Notes: generated by a model from the letters alone, not told the origin. A DNA stretch of 41,219 bases from Leptotrichiaceae bacterium (GCA_018060185.1 JAGOWQ010000013.1:1-41219); one strand, 5' to 3'. Positions 1 through 9,434 are shown, counted from the first letter of the stretch. Numbers and translations: made by a program.

Positions 1-219
1 ATATATTCATCAAGTTTTTCTTTTATTTCTACAGGTTTTAACAATGTTATATCCAAATTTCCTGATTTTTCTGGATCTTCATCCAAATCATCTATTAAAT
101 TCATACAATCTTCTATACATTGATCAAATAAATGAGCTATTATCAGGACTACTTATAAGTCTATAAACATCATCTTCTTCACTTCCACAAAATGAGCAAA
201 TGTGTCTTGTTTTTACCAA
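1..219 (-). pseudogene. clpX: ClpX N-terminal part, frameshifted, runs off the window edge
   Basis: ATPase/unfoldase partner of ClpP; only the N-terminal zinc-binding region lies in the window. A TTG start at 219 has a Shine-Dalgarno AGGTG at 230-226. The first frame reads a Cys-x2-Cys pair (CSFCG) and then stops at TGA 126-124. From 125 downward a second frame continues the family sequence (DQCIEDCMNLIDDL...LKPVEIKEKLDEY), so reading is restored if two bases (TG) are added near 125-128. The missing bases would encode the third zinc-ligand Cys of the C4 zinc finger. Either the gene is really broken, translation uses a later start (ATG at 104, without a clear ribosome site), or this is an assembly/sequencing error. 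It lies 21 bases after clpP, the usual clpP-clpX order. Confidence 0.8.
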
Positions 220-240
220 TTTTTTCACCTCATTAAATAA

Positions 241-810
241 CTATATAATTTTATCTATTAAACCATAAGAAATAGCTTCTTCTGGTGACATGAAATTATC
301 TCTTTCTGTATCTTTATAAATTTCCTCTACCGACTTTCCTGTGGCTTCAGATAAAATTTTATTCATTAATTCTTTTATTCTTTCTATTTCTTTTGCTTGT
401 ATTTGAATATCAGTTGCTTGACCTCTAGTTCCACCTAAAGGTTGATGAATCATTATCCTAGAATTAGGTAATGAATATCTTTTCCCTTTAGTTCCAGCAG
501 ATAAAAGTACTGCACCCATACTAGCTGCTTGTCCTACACAAACTGTAGAAACATCTGCTTTTATGTGTCTCATTGTATCGTATATTGCGAGTCCAGAAGT
601 TATAACACCGCCTGGGCTATTAATATACATTAAAATATCTTTTTCTTTATCTTGTGCATCTAAAAATAACAGTTGGGCAATTATTGAATTAGCCATGTTA
701 TCTTCCACTTCTCCACTAACAAATATTATTCTGTCTTTAAGTAATCTCGAATAAATATCATAACTTCTTTCTCCACGACCATCATTTTCAATAACAACGG
801 GGCTGTACAT
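241..810 (-). CDS. clpP: ATP-dependent Clp protease proteolytic subunit
   Basis: Cytosolic serine protease that forms the barrel degrading substrates fed by ClpX-type ATPases. From the start chosen here the protein is 189 aa, with the catalytic triad at the classical positions: Ser97 (GQAASMG), His122 (MIHQP) and Asp171 (ERDNFM). An in-frame ATG lies 18 bases upstream at 828, but the strong ribosome site AAGGAGG sits between the two ATGs and is correctly spaced for 810, so 810 is the start. The gene follows tig and precedes clpX, the order common in low-GC bacteria; a hairpin at 892-922 separates it from tig. Confidence 0.97.
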   Translation of the reverse strand: MYSPVVIENDGRGERSYDIYSRLLKDRIIFVSGEVEDNMANSIIAQLLFLDAQDKEKDILMYINSPGGVITSGLAIYDTMRHIKADVSTVCVGQAASMGAVLLSAGTKGKRYSLPNSRIMIHQPLGGTRGQATDIQIQAKEIERIKELMNKILSEATGKSVEEIYKDTERDNFMSPEEAISYGLIDKII

Positions 811-891
811 TTTAACCTCCTTATACATTTTATTAAAATCAAAATATAATTAAACTTTAATATTTAAAAATTATTTTATATACTAAAAATT

Positions 892-922
892 TATACTATA
901 AAATATATAATTTTATAGTATA
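892..922 (-). terminator. Hairpin after tig, candidate intrinsic terminator
   Basis: A perfect 13-bp inverted repeat (core ATACTATAAAAT / ATTTTATAGTAT) with a 5-base loop lies 10 bases past the tig stop. On the minus strand it is followed by AAATTTTTAG, a short U-rich tail. The stem is all A/T apart from one G-C pair, so termination is probably partial and may set the tig:clpP ratio. The stem could also work on the plus strand. Confidence 0.55.
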
Positions 923-931
923 GCTTTTTAA

Positions 932-2215
932 TTATTTTGCAGATTCAACTAATACATTTACAGTTTTTCTACTTATTATTTGATGACTAATATTATCTAA
1001 GAAATTTTCATAATTCCCAGCTTTTCTAATATCTGAAATTATTGTTTCTTTATCCATTCCATACATAGCAGCCATTTTTTCAATTTCTTCACTTATTTCT
1101 TTTTCAGTTGCTTCAACATTTTCAGCTTTTGCAATTTCACTTAAAACTAAATCAGCTTTTACTGATTTTTTTGCTCCTTCTCTAAGAGATTCTTGCATTT
1201 GTTCCATAGTTTGTCCTGTCATTTCAAAATATTGATTTAAATTCATTCCTTGCATTTGCATTTGCTGAGTAAATCTATTTATTTGAAATTGTATTTCTCT
1301 GTCAACTAACTCAGTTGGAACTTCTAAATCAGCCCCGTCAACAACAGCATCTACAACTTTTCCTGTATATTCATTTTCTAATCTTGCTTCTTCTCTTTTT
1401 GTTATATTTTCTTTAGTTTTTACTTTCAAATCTTCTAATGAATCAAATCCTTGCTCTTTAGCTAATTCATCATTTAATTCTGCTTCTTCTTTTCTTTTTA
1501 TTGAATTAACTTTTACTTTAAATAAAGCAGGTTTTCCAGCTAAATTTTCTGAACCATAATTTTCAGGGAATGAAACATTTACATCAAATTCATCATTTTT
1601 TTTATGCCCTACTATTTGCTCTTCAAATGTATCTATAAAACTTTTTGACCCTAACGTTAAATCAAATCCTTCAGCCTTACCACCATCAAAAGATTCCCCA
1701 TCAATAAATCCTTCAAAATCTATATTTGTAACATCATTTAATTCAGCAGCTTCATCTGATTCTAACTCTTTTAATTTTCCAGCATTTATCCTTATTTTTT
1801 CTATTTCTTCGTTAACATTTTCATCAGTTACTTGAACACTTTCCTTTTCTATTTTTATACTTTTATAATCTCCTAATTTTATTTCAGGTAGAACAGGAAT
1901 AGTAAATACTACTTCTAAAGAATCGTCTTTTATCTCAAACTTATCTAATTTAATATCGGCTATTGGTTTCAAATTATTTTCAGAAACTGCATTTTTATAT
2001 GCATCAGATATTATGTGATTTAACATTTGTTCATTTATTTCATTTTTAAAAGTTTTTTCTATAACAGAAGTAGGAACTTTTCCAGGTCTGAAACCATCTA
2101 CTTTTGCATCTTTAAAATGTTTAAATATATGTTCTTTAAAATGTTTAAATTCTTCTCCTGATTTTGTCACTTGAACTTCATAAGTTGTTTCGTTTAATTT
2201 TTTTACTGTTGACAT
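932..2215 (-). CDS. tig: Trigger factor, ribosome-bound chaperone and peptidyl-prolyl isomerase
   Basis: Binds the ribosomal exit tunnel and receives nascent chains. The 427-aa product has the ribosome-binding signature GFRPGK at about residues 41-46, a central FKBP-type isomerase domain (about 155-245, with the TNIDFEGFIDGE stretch before it) and a helical C-terminal chaperone arm rich in Gln/Met around residues 325-345. An in-frame ATG 27 bases upstream (2242) exists, but AGGAGG directly precedes the ATG at 2215 and the family start (MSTVKKLNETTYEV) fits there. It sits between recJ and clpP; trigger factor next to clpP-clpX is a widespread proteostasis arrangement. Confidence 0.97.
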   Translation of the reverse strand: MSTVKKLNETTYEVQVTKSGEEFKHFKEHIFKHFKDAKVDGFRPGKVPTSVIEKTFKNEINEQMLNHIISDAYKNAVSENNLKPIADIKLDKFEIKDDSLEVVFTIPVLPEIKLGDYKSIKIEKESVQVTDENVNEEIEKIRINAGKLKELESDEAAELNDVTNIDFEGFIDGESFDGGKAEGFDLTLGSKSFIDTFEEQIVGHKKNDEFDVNVSFPENYGSENLAGKPALFKVKVNSIKRKEEAELNDELAKEQGFDSLEDLKVKTKENITKREEARLENEYTGKVVDAVVDGADLEVPTELVDREIQFQINRFTQQMQMQGMNLNQYFEMTGQTMEQMQESLREGAKKSVKADLVLSEIAKAENVEATEKEISEEIEKMAAMYGMDKETIISDIRKAGNYENFLDNISHQIISRKTVNVLVESAK

Positions 2216-2267
2216 TTTTCCTCCTAAATTATTTATATTCAATATTATTTACTAAAACATCTTTTTT

Positions 2268-2276
2268 ATTATATCA
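2268..2276 (-). promoter_or_regulatory. Candidate extended -10 promoter for tig
   Basis: TGA-TATAAT (extended -10 form) lies about 53 bases upstream of the tig start in the recJ-tig gap. No good -35 hexamer is present 17 bases upstream, so this is only a candidate for an internal promoter of tig-clpP-clpX within the longer operon. Confidence 0.3.
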
Positions 2277-2296
2277 TATTTTATTATTTTTTTTTA

Positions 2297-3973
2297 CTAT
2301 TTAAAATCTTTTATTTTTAACTCTATAAACAAATCTGTTCTAACAGATTTAAATATTGGAGTATATACTATTTCATATTTTTTATGAACATTTCTAATTT
2401 TTAATTTATGCCCTAAATTATAGCCTATTACTGATATAATCCTTTTATTTTTTTTTATAAATCCCTTAAAATGTCTGTTATTTACACCAAATTTTGTGAA
2501 ATTTATAAAACTTATATTATTATCTAAAAAATTAGGTTCATGATTATACAATCCAAAAGGAGATAGTCTATTAATATTTAGTAATTTATTTTTATTTATT
2601 TCTTCTATACTAAGTTTTGAATCTATAGATAAAATCTTCTCAACATTTAATTTATTTGCATATAAAAGCCTATTTTTCAAATATTTCTCAATGTCATTCA
2701 AATATTTTTCAGAAACCAAAAAGCCTGCTGCTAAATCATGACCACCAAATCTTTCAAATTTATGTGAAATTTCTTTTAACATTTCAAATATATTAAGTCC
2801 TTCTATACTTCTACACGAAGCTTTTCCATATCCATTTTTTAATGATATCAGTATTACTGGAATATTATATTTTATAGAAATTCTTGAACAAACAACTCCA
2901 ATAACTCCAGAATGCCATTTTCTACTTTTCATAAATATATATTTAGGATTTTTTAATTTTTGTATTTTATCTTCTATTTCACTATATATTTCTAGTTCTA
3001 AGTATCTTCTTATTTTATTTGCTTTTTTCATTTCTTCTATTATAGAAAAAATATCATAATAGTCTTCTTGAATAAAAAATTCCACAACCATTTTAGAATT
3101 ATCAATTCTACCTAGAGCATTAAATATAGGTGCAATATAAAATCCAATATCGCTTGCAGTCATATTTTTTGGATTTATTTTTACATAATTTATTATATAC
3201 TTTAGACCTTTGACTTTAGTTTTTCTTAAATTATACAATCCTTTTTTTATAATATACCTATTTTCATCTATCATTGGAACTACGTCCGCTACAGTTCCTA
3301 TCATTACTATATCTATATATTCAAAAATAATTTTTTTACTCATTCCTAATTTTTCATATATAGCTGTTGCCAATTTAAATGCTACTCCAGAGCCTGAAAG
3401 ATTTTTATTTGGATATTTTTTACTAATTTTTGGATTTACTGTCAATAAATTAAATTCAGCGATATTATTTACAGGTCTATGATGATCTGTAATAATTATA
3501 TCTATATTGTTCGATTTAAGCATTAGAATTTCCTCACTGGTACTTATACTAGTATCAACAGTTATAATTAGTCTTGTATTTCTTTTTATTAAATATTTTA
3601 GAAAATTTTTGTTTATTCCCACACCTTCATGTGCTCTATTTGGAATATAGTAATCTACATTCATTCCTAATTTTCTCAAAATTATTACTAAATAAGCCGT
3701 TCCTGAAATTCCATCGACATCATAATCTCCATAAATAATTACCTTTTCTTTATTATTTCTAGCTTGTAATATTCTATCAACTACTTCTTCCATTTGTTCA
3801 AATAAAAATGGATCATGAAGACTTTCATCTCCTGAATTCAAAAAATTTTCTACTTCTTTTTTTGAAATAATACTCCTATTTAATAATAATCTTGTTATTA
3901 ATTCGTTTTCATGGAATTCTTCACTTTTAAATTTCAAATAATCATCGTCATAGTTTTTTAATTCCCATTTCAC
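2297..3973 (-). CDS. recJ: Single-stranded-DNA-specific exonuclease RecJ
   Basis: DHH-family 5'-3' ssDNA exonuclease of recombination and mismatch/base-excision repair. The 558-aa protein shows motif I YGDYDVDG (residues 81-88), TVD (138-140), the DHH motif (163-165), the GSGVAFK loop (194-200) and the DHHA1 signature FGGHDLAAGF, so the catalytic metal ligands look intact. The start is GTG at 3973; AAGGAT inside the end of rbfA provides a ribosome site and the rbfA stop is three bases upstream, implying translational coupling. Length is at the short end for the family; the C-terminal OB-like part is poorly conserved but present. Confidence 0.95.
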   Translation of the reverse strand: MKWELKNYDDDYLKFKSEEFHENELITRLLLNRSIISKKEVENFLNSGDESLHDPFLFEQMEEVVDRILQARNNKEKVIIYGDYDVDGISGTAYLVIILRKLGMNVDYYIPNRAHEGVGINKNFLKYLIKRNTRLIITVDTSISTSEEILMLKSNNIDIIITDHHRPVNNIAEFNLLTVNPKISKKYPNKNLSGSGVAFKLATAIYEKLGMSKKIIFEYIDIVMIGTVADVVPMIDENRYIIKKGLYNLRKTKVKGLKYIINYVKINPKNMTASDIGFYIAPIFNALGRIDNSKMVVEFFIQEDYYDIFSIIEEMKKANKIRRYLELEIYSEIEDKIQKLKNPKYIFMKSRKWHSGVIGVVCSRISIKYNIPVILISLKNGYGKASCRSIEGLNIFEMLKEISHKFERFGGHDLAAGFLVSEKYLNDIEKYLKNRLLYANKLNVEKILSIDSKLSIEEINKNKLLNINRLSPFGLYNHEPNFLDNNISFINFTKFGVNNRHFKGFIKKNKRIISVIGYNLGHKLKIRNVHKKYEIVYTPIFKSVRTDLFIELKIKDFK

Positions 3974-3976
3974 AAA

Positions 3977-4339
3977 TTATTCACTATCCTTTTGTTTTAT
4001 TTCATTTAATATTGATGCTATTTTTATTCCATATTCTATACTATCATCTAAATGAATTCTAACTTCAGGAACAAATCTAAGTGTTAATTGATTTCCTATT
4101 AATTTTCTAAAAAAACCTTTTAATTTTTCAAGATCATCAACAATTTTTTCTTTATTAATATTATTTTTTATATCTAATACAGAAAAAGTCAAATCAATAT
4201 ATCTTCCATCCTTTGTAATTTCAACTTTATGTACAGATAAAACATTTTTTAATTTTTCATTTTTTATTTCTGTGAGAAGTGCCATTCCTATTATCCTAGC
4301 TACTTCTTTTTCAATTCCTTTTTTTCTTCTATCATTCAT
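3977..4339 (-). CDS. rbfA: 30S ribosome-binding factor A
   Basis: Small KH-fold assembly factor needed for late 16S rRNA/30S maturation and cold adaptation. The 120-aa product has the expected family features: a basic N-terminus (MNDRRKKGIEKEVARII), the central DGRYIDLTFSVLD strand and the C-terminal RFVPEVRIHLDDSIEYG helix-strand region. The ribosome site GAGGTG precedes the ATG. It lies 43 bases downstream of infB and three bases before recJ, continuing the classic nusA-infB-rbfA operon. Confidence 0.96.
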   Translation of the reverse strand: MNDRRKKGIEKEVARIIGMALLTEIKNEKLKNVLSVHKVEITKDGRYIDLTFSVLDIKNNINKEKIVDDLEKLKGFFRKLIGNQLTLRFVPEVRIHLDDSIEYGIKIASILNEIKQKDSE

Positions 4340-4382
4340 TTTTTCACCTCATAATTTAATTTGTTTTTGTGAAACAATTAAA

Positions 4383-7283
4383 CTACCTTGGTATTTCTTC
4401 CATGATATATGACTCAATTATATCACTTTCTTTAATATCATTAAAGTCTTTAATCTGGATCCCACATTCTTGTCCCACAACAACTTCTTTAGCATCATCC
4501 TTAAATCTTTTCAACGTTTCTATTTCTCCTTCAAATGTTATAATTCCGTCTCTAAGAACCCTTATTTTAGAATTTCTACTCACTTTTCCATCAACAACTA
4601 TTGATCCAGCTATATTTCCAACATTAGAAATTTTAAATACTTGCTTAACTTCTATTCTACCTAAATATACTTCTCTAAATTCAGGATCTAACATACCTGT
4701 CATTGCTTTTTCAATTTCTTCTGTTACATGATAAATTACATTGTAATTTCTAATTTCAACTCCAAGTTTTTCTGCTTCATTTCTAGCAGGCGTTGTAGGT
4801 CTTACATTAAATGCTATTATTATTGCATTTGATGCTTCAGCAAGTTTAACATCTCCTTCAGTTACTGCTCCAGCACTCGACTGAATTATACTAATCATTA
4901 CTTTTTCATTATTCAATTTTAATAAAGATTCTTTTAATGCTTCAACAGAACCTTTAGAATCAGCTCTTATTATACATTTTAATTCTTTTAATTGTTGGTC
5001 TTCTAATTCTTGAGATAAACTTTCTAAAGAAATATGTTTCTTTTTATTTTGCTCATTTGCTTTTTTCTCTTTCAAAAAATCTTCAACAATTTTTTTAGCT
5101 TGCTTATCATTGTTTACACCATAAAGAACATCTCCAGCATTTGGAACAGTATTAAACCCTGTAATTTCCACAGGTTGTGATAAAGTACTTTTTTCAATTT
5201 TATTTCCTCTGTCATCTAGCATTGATCTTACTCTACCATGTGATTCTCCTGCTACAAATATATCACCTATTTGTAATTCACCTTCTTGAATTAAAATATC
5301 TGCAACAGCACCCATTTTAGGGTCAAGTCTTGATTCTATAACCACTGCTTTGGGTCTTTTCTTAGGGTTTGCTTTTAATTCTTGTAATTCAGCTGTAATT
5401 AATATTGTTTCTAATAATTCTTCCAAGTTTATTTTCTGTTTTGCAGATATTTCAACAAACTCTGTGCTTCCTCCCCAATCAGGAGACATTAACCCATACT
5501 CTGTTAGCTCAGTTCTAACTCTCATAGGATCTGCTCCAGGTTTGTCGATTTTATTTATAGCTACTATTATTGGTACTCCTGCTTCTTTAGCATGAGAAAT
5601 TGCTTCTACTGTTTGAGGTTTTACCCCATCATCAGCAGCTACTATAAGAATCGAAATATCCGTTATATTTGCTCCTCTTGCTCTCATTTCAGTAAACGCT
5701 TCATGTCCTGGAGTGTCTATAAATGTTATTTTTTGTCCATTCCAATTTACTTGATAAGCTCCAATTTTTTGAGTTATTCCCCCAGCTTCTCCTTCAATTA
5801 CATTAGTATGTCTTAAAGCGTCAAGCAATGAAGTTTTTCCATGATCAACATGACCCATTATTGTAATTACAGGTGCTCTAGTTATCAAATCCTGATCTTT
5901 ATCTTCAAGTTCAAGATGATATTTCTCACCGTAGCTTATTTTTACTATTTCTTCTCTTTCAATTATTACTTCATGTTCAAGTGCTATTTCTTCAGCCTCT
6001 TCAAATGTTAATATAGCATTAGCAGTCAGCATTTTTCCTTGCATAAAAAATTTCTTTATTATATCAGAAACATTTACCCCTAGTTTTTCAGCTAAATCTT
6101 TAATAATAATTTCTTCTCCTATTGTTATCATACCAATAGTTTCTCCTTCTAATCTAACAATTTCATCTTTGTGTGCTTTTTCATATTTCTTCTTATTTTT
6201 TTTCTTTTTATCATCTTTTCTAAAATCTGATCTTAATTCTCTTAATTTTTTTTCTTCCTCTTTTTGTTTTTTTTCTTTTTCGTATTTTTTCTTATCAAAT
6301 TTTACTTTATTGACTTTAACATTTGCTTTTGGCTTTTCAGAAATTGGTGCTACAACACTAGATACATCGTCTTTTGGAGCTTCTTTTCTTTTATTATTCA
6401 CAAAATTTCTTCCATCTTTTTGACCATCTCTACTTTGAGGAGTTCTATTTCCATCTCTTTGACCGTCCCTATTTTGAAAGTTTCTATTTCCGTCTCTTTG
6501 ACCATCTCTACTTTGAGGAGTTCTATTTCCATCTCTTTGACCGTCTCTATTTTGAAAGTTTCTATTTCCGTCTCTTTGACCATCTCTGCTTTGGAAATTT
6601 CTATTCCCCTCTCTTTGACCGTCTCTATTTTGAGGAGTTCTATTTCCATCTCTTTGGTCATTTCTATTTTGGAAGTTTCTATTTCCGTCTCTTTGACCAT
6701 CTCTATTTTGAGGAGATCTATTACCATCTCTTTGGTCATTTCTATTTTGGAAGTTTCTATTTCCGTCTCTTTGACCATCTCTACTTTGAGGAGATCTATT
6801 ACCATCTCTTTGGTCATTTCTATTTTGAAAATTTCTATTTCCGTCTCTTTGACCATCTCTGTTTTGAGTATTTCTATTACCATCTCTTTGGTCATTTCTA
6901 TTTTGGAAATTTCTATTTACATCCCTTTGACCATCTCTATTATTTCTTTCAAATGCTTTACTGTTATCTTTTTTATCTGTATGGAAGTTTTGATTTTTTA
7001 TTTCTCTATTTTCTTTAAACACAACTTTTTCTTTTATAATATGCTCTTCTTTAGGTGCATTAGTTTTTTGTTCTAAAGATTCGATTTTTTCTTTTTTAAC
7101 ATTAGATACATTGTTAGTATTATGTTGACTCAAATTTTTAATTTTTGATTTTATAAGAGCTATTTCTGAATCTGTTAATTTATTAAAATGAGAATCTTTA
7201 CCTGCTATTCCAATCTCACTAATTTTAGTTTTAAAAGTCTTATTATCATATCCCATTTCCTTAGCTAGTTGATATACTTGCAT
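4383..7283 (-). CDS. infB: Translation initiation factor IF-2 with a long repetitive N-terminal region
   Basis: GTPase that brings initiator tRNA to the 30S subunit and promotes subunit joining. The 966-aa protein has an N-terminal IF2_N helix domain (residues 1-50), a linker, 13 full tandem 13-residue repeats (residues 119-287, type [13 protein letters not shown]), a Lys/Glu-rich helix (about 325-375), a second IF2_N-like domain (about 385-445) and the G domain with GHVDHGKT (477-484), DTPGH (523-527) and NKID (577-580), followed by the domain II, III and IV beta-barrel regions. The ribosome site GGAGGTG is strong. Its start overlaps the end of ylxR-ylxQ by 23 bases. The repeat region is highly charged, free of hydrophobic clusters apart from Phe, and presumably disordered. 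Confidence 0.98.
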   Translation of the reverse strand: MQVYQLAKEMGYDNKTFKTKISEIGIAGKDSHFNKLTDSEIALIKSKIKNLSQHNTNNVSNVKKEKIESLEQKTNAPKEEHIIKEKVVFKENREIKNQNFHTDKKDNSKAFERNNRDGQRDVNRNFQNRNDQRDGNRNTQNRDGQRDGNRNFQNRNDQRDGNRSPQSRDGQRDGNRNFQNRNDQRDGNRSPQNRDGQRDGNRNFQNRNDQRDGNRTPQNRDGQREGNRNFQSRDGQRDGNRNFQNRDGQRDGNRTPQSRDGQRDGNRNFQNRDGQRDGNRTPQSRDGQKDGRNFVNNKRKEAPKDDVSSVVAPISEKPKANVKVNKVKFDKKKYEKEKKQKEEEKKLRELRSDFRKDDKKKKNKKKYEKAHKDEIVRLEGETIGMITIGEEIIIKDLAEKLGVNVSDIIKKFFMQGKMLTANAILTFEEAEEIALEHEVIIEREEIVKISYGEKYHLELEDKDQDLITRAPVITIMGHVDHGKTSLLDALRHTNVIEGEAGGITQKIGAYQVNWNGQKITFIDTPGHEAFTEMRARGANITDISILIVAADDGVKPQTVEAISHAKEAGVPIIVAINKIDKPGADPMRVRTELTEYGLMSPDWGGSTEFVEISAKQKINLEELLETILITAELQELKANPKKRPKAVVIESRLDPKMGAVADILIQEGELQIGDIFVAGESHGRVRSMLDDRGNKIEKSTLSQPVEITGFNTVPNAGDVLYGVNNDKQAKKIVEDFLKEKKANEQNKKKHISLESLSQELEDQQLKELKCIIRADSKGSVEALKESLLKLNNEKVMISIIQSSAGAVTEGDVKLAEASNAIIIAFNVRPTTPARNEAEKLGVEIRNYNVIYHVTEEIEKAMTGMLDPEFREVYLGRIEVKQVFKISNVGNIAGSIVVDGKVSRNSKIRVLRDGIITFEGEIETLKRFKDDAKEVVVGQECGIQIKDFNDIKESDIIESYIMEEIPR
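6423..6929 (-). repeat. Tandem 39-bp repeat array inside infB (13 copies)
   Basis: Thirteen in-frame 39-bp units, each coding a 13-residue block, alternate between two flavours: [17 protein letters not shown] and [17 protein letters not shown], giving a 78-bp higher-order period. A partial fourteenth unit (QKDGRNF) follows. Units differ by point changes at both DNA and protein level while the frame is kept, so the array is coding rather than a CRISPR or intergenic satellite. Such arrays expand and contract by slippage or recombination, so copy number may vary between strains. Confidence 0.97.
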
Positions 7284-7809
7284 TTGTCACCTCCACTTTA
7301 TTTAATATTCCATTTACTACCTTTTTACCAAAAATTCCAACTATATTTACATCTCTTGAGAAAATATCTGTTAATTCTTCTTTTGTTTCAATAAATATTA
7401 TAGTTATGTTATGTTTTTCTTTTAGTTTTATAAATTCCAATATATATTTTTCTTTTATATCTTTAGGTAATATTACTAATTTTACTTTTTCTTTTTTTAT
7501 AGATTGGATATTTTCTTCAACACCGAATACAAAAAATTCAGAATTTTTCATTGGTCGTATAATGTCTATTATATTTTTTTTTTCTATTTTTAATTTGTCT
7601 AACATTTCAATTAAATACTTAATTTCAATATCGTATTTTTTATGTTTTGATAGTTTTTCTATGCAATTTTTGCTTTTACATACATAAAAACCTCTATTTT
7701 GTATTTTCATATTGTCATCAAAAGTATATTTATTTTCTACTTTCGATATTCTGAAAAAATTTTCTTTTTCATTTTTTTTTTTACAACAGATACAAGTCCT
7801 TTCAGGCAT
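7261..7809 (-). CDS. Fused YlxR (DUF448) / YlxQ (L7Ae-like) RNA-binding protein
   Basis: In Bacillus-type operons ylxR and ylxQ are separate genes between nusA and infB; here one 182-aa ORF covers both. Residues 1-75 match the YlxR family (PERTCICCKKKNEKENFFRI start with the Cys pair, then the GFYVCKSKNCIEKL segment). Residues about 80-175 look like the L7Ae/YlxQ fold: GVEENIQSIKKEKVKLVILPKD, then a helix, a hydrophobic strand (ITIIFIETKEEL) and VGIFGKKVVNGIL. YlxR proteins bind nucleic acid and have been linked to RNase P or transcription control; YlxQ is a probable kink-turn RNA binder. The stop lies inside the start of infB and the start is just past the nusA stop. Confidence 0.85.
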   Translation of the reverse strand: MPERTCICCKKKNEKENFFRISKVENKYTFDDNMKIQNRGFYVCKSKNCIEKLSKHKKYDIEIKYLIEMLDKLKIEKKNIIDIIRPMKNSEFFVFGVEENIQSIKKEKVKLVILPKDIKEKYILEFIKLKEKHNITIIFIETKEELTDIFSRDVNIVGIFGKKVVNGILNKVEVTNASISTS

Positions 7810-7812
7810 ATA

Positions 7813-8901
7813 TTATTCTTCACCTTCAATTTCATCTTCGTATACTTCTTCATCTTTTTCAATAGTATGAATATCTATTTTAATTCCACATAATCTTGCA
7901 GCAAGTCTTGAATTTTGACCTTTTTTACCTATAGCCAGTGAAAGTTGATTTTCCTCTACTTCAACTTTTGCTATTTGCTCATCATTTTGCTCTATTATTT
8001 CTACTGATAAAACTTCGGCAGGATTTAAAGCATTTTTAACAAAGTATCTTATATCTTCATTCCAAAGAACTATATCTATTTTTTCACCTTTTAATTCTTC
8101 TATTATACTTTGTATTCTCATACCATTTTTACCAATACATGCTCCTTTTACATCTAAATTTTCATCTTTTGAATAAACTGCTACTTTAGTTCTACTACCA
8201 GCTTCTCTTGCTATTTGCTTTATTTCTATAGTTCCATCTTCTATTTCAGGGATTTCCAACTTCAATAACCCAACCATCAAATCTTCCACTCTTCTAGATA
8301 TAAAACTTTTAGTATATTTAGTAGATTCTTCAACACTACCTACAAAAATTTTAATTCTGTCTCCTTGGAAAAATTTATCAACTTCAGATAATTCTTTTTC
8401 AGGAACAATAGCTTCAAGACCATTTATATCAACGTATAAATTTCCTTTTTCATCAGTTTTTCTGACAGTGGCAGATGTTATTGTATTTTCTATTTGCTTA
8501 AATCTATTAAATACATTTTTCTTTTCACATTCTCTTACCTTTTGCACTACTATCTGTTTGGCATTCTGAATAGCATTTCTTTTAAAATTTTCAGCATTTA
8601 TTTCAATATCTATAGTGTCTCCTACTTTAGATCTTTTCTTTAATGATTGTGCGTCTTCTATACTTATTTCTTCATCGTTATTACCTACTTCTTCTACAAC
8701 AACTTTTCTTGAAAATACTTTTACATCTCCTGTTTCCCTATTTATAGAAACTTCAGCATTATCTCTCTCTCCATAATTTTTTTTATAAGCCGCCATTAAT
8801 GCCGTTTCAATTGCTTCCAATAGTTCTTCTTTTAGTATTCCCTTTTCTCTTTCTAATTCATCTAAAGCCTCTAAAAAGATTCTTTGATCCTTTGCTTTCA
8901 T
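7813..8901 (-). CDS. nusA: Transcription termination/antitermination factor NusA
   Basis: RNA-polymerase-binding factor that enhances pausing and intrinsic termination. The 362-aa protein has the N-terminal RNAP-binding domain (residues 1-125, MKAKDQRIFLEALDELEREK), an S1 domain (about 135-200) and two KH domains with GACIGKNGMRIQ and LAIGKKGQNSRLAAR loops, ending in a short acidic tail. There are no extra acidic repeats as in E. coli NusA, as expected outside proteobacteria. The ATG overlaps the rimP stop by one base (TAATG), and GAGGAGG in the end of rimP is the ribosome site. Confidence 0.97.
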   Translation of the reverse strand: MKAKDQRIFLEALDELEREKGILKEELLEAIETALMAAYKKNYGERDNAEVSINRETGDVKVFSRKVVVEEVGNNDEEISIEDAQSLKKRSKVGDTIDIEINAENFKRNAIQNAKQIVVQKVRECEKKNVFNRFKQIENTITSATVRKTDEKGNLYVDINGLEAIVPEKELSEVDKFFQGDRIKIFVGSVEESTKYTKSFISRRVEDLMVGLLKLEIPEIEDGTIEIKQIAREAGSRTKVAVYSKDENLDVKGACIGKNGMRIQSIIEELKGEKIDIVLWNEDIRYFVKNALNPAEVLSVEIIEQNDEQIAKVEVEENQLSLAIGKKGQNSRLAARLCGIKIDIHTIEKDEEVYEDEIEGEE

Positions 8902-9389
8902 TATTCCTCCTCGCTATTTAGTATACCTCTTGGCATTTCATATATCAAATTTGACTTTTTTAATTTATTTATTGGAATTTCTACAGTTTTTCCTAAATTT
9001 TCATCTAATAAAAATATTGTATTATTTTCAAATTTTTCAATTTTACCTTCAAAAGTTTTTTTATTTTCAATTTGGCTTTTAGTGTACACTTTTATTTTTT
9101 CCCCTGAAAATCTAACAAAATCGTTCTCTTTTTTTAATTTCCTTTCAATTCCAGGTGTTGAAACCTCTAAAAAAAACTTTTCTTCTATTAATTTGTCTGC
9201 AATTCCGTCAATTTTTGTACTAAAATTTATGCAATCATCTAAACTTGTTTTTCCCTCTAATTTTTCAACATAGACTCTTAAATAATTATATCCTCCTTCT
9301 TGAACATATTCTACATCTGAAAGTTCTAAATTCAAACTATCTAAATGATTTTGAATATCTTTTTCAAATTTTTCCAAAATTTCCACCAT
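8901..9389 (-). CDS. rimP: Ribosome maturation factor RimP
   Basis: Assembly factor for the 30S subunit, first gene of the nusA-infB operon. The 162-aa protein has the N-terminal alpha/beta domain with YVQEGGYNYLRVYVEK and the conserved LEVSTPGIERKLKK motif, then an Sm-like C-terminal barrel (residues about 90-155, with the FEGKIEKFENNTIFL strand pair). GAGGTG lies at the right distance before the ATG. The gene follows a promoter at 9462-9490 and a leader hairpin at 9413-9434 that probably controls the operon. Confidence 0.96.
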   Translation of the reverse strand: MVEILEKFEKDIQNHLDSLNLELSDVEYVQEGGYNYLRVYVEKLEGKTSLDDCINFSTKIDGIADKLIEEKFFLEVSTPGIERKLKKENDFVRFSGEKIKVYTKSQIENKKTFEGKIEKFENNTIFLLDENLGKTVEIPINKLKKSNLIYEMPRGILNSEEE

Positions 9390-9412
9390 TTTTCACCTCA
9401 TATTTAAAACTA

Positions 9413-9434
9413 AAGAGTGGGATAACCCACTCTT
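9413..9434 (-). terminator. Leader hairpin before rimP-nusA, candidate NusA-dependent attenuator
   Basis: A perfect 9-bp stem AAGAGTGGG / CCCACTCTT with a four-base loop lies in the 5' leader, 24 bases before the rimP ATG. It is followed on the minus strand by TAGTTTTAAAT, a short interrupted U tract. It lies downstream of the operon promoter, so it cannot simply end the upstream operon. In Bacillus subtilis NusA is known to limit its own operon through a weak terminator in the same leader position; by analogy this hairpin may do the same. Confidence 0.7.

Noticed and set aside
104..140. Programmed frameshift in clpX
   Set aside because: There is no heptameric slippery run or stimulatory structure, and the family is not known to use recoding here; a 2-base loss explains it better.
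563..754. Plus-strand ORF opposite clpP, and similar ones opposite other genes
   Set aside because: Antisense shadows without ribosome sites or recognisable protein content.
811..828. Earlier ATG for clpP
   Set aside because: The strong ribosome site lies between this ATG and the next one at 810, and the catalytic residues take family numbering from 810.
6423..6929. CRISPR-like regular repeats
   Set aside because: Units are contiguous 39-bp coding repeats without unique spacers and stay in frame within IF-2.
6264..7076. Long plus-strand and second minus-frame ORFs over the infB repeats
   Set aside because: They are shadows of the 39-bp coding repeats, whose length is a multiple of three and so keeps other frames open; the infB frame has the conserved domains.
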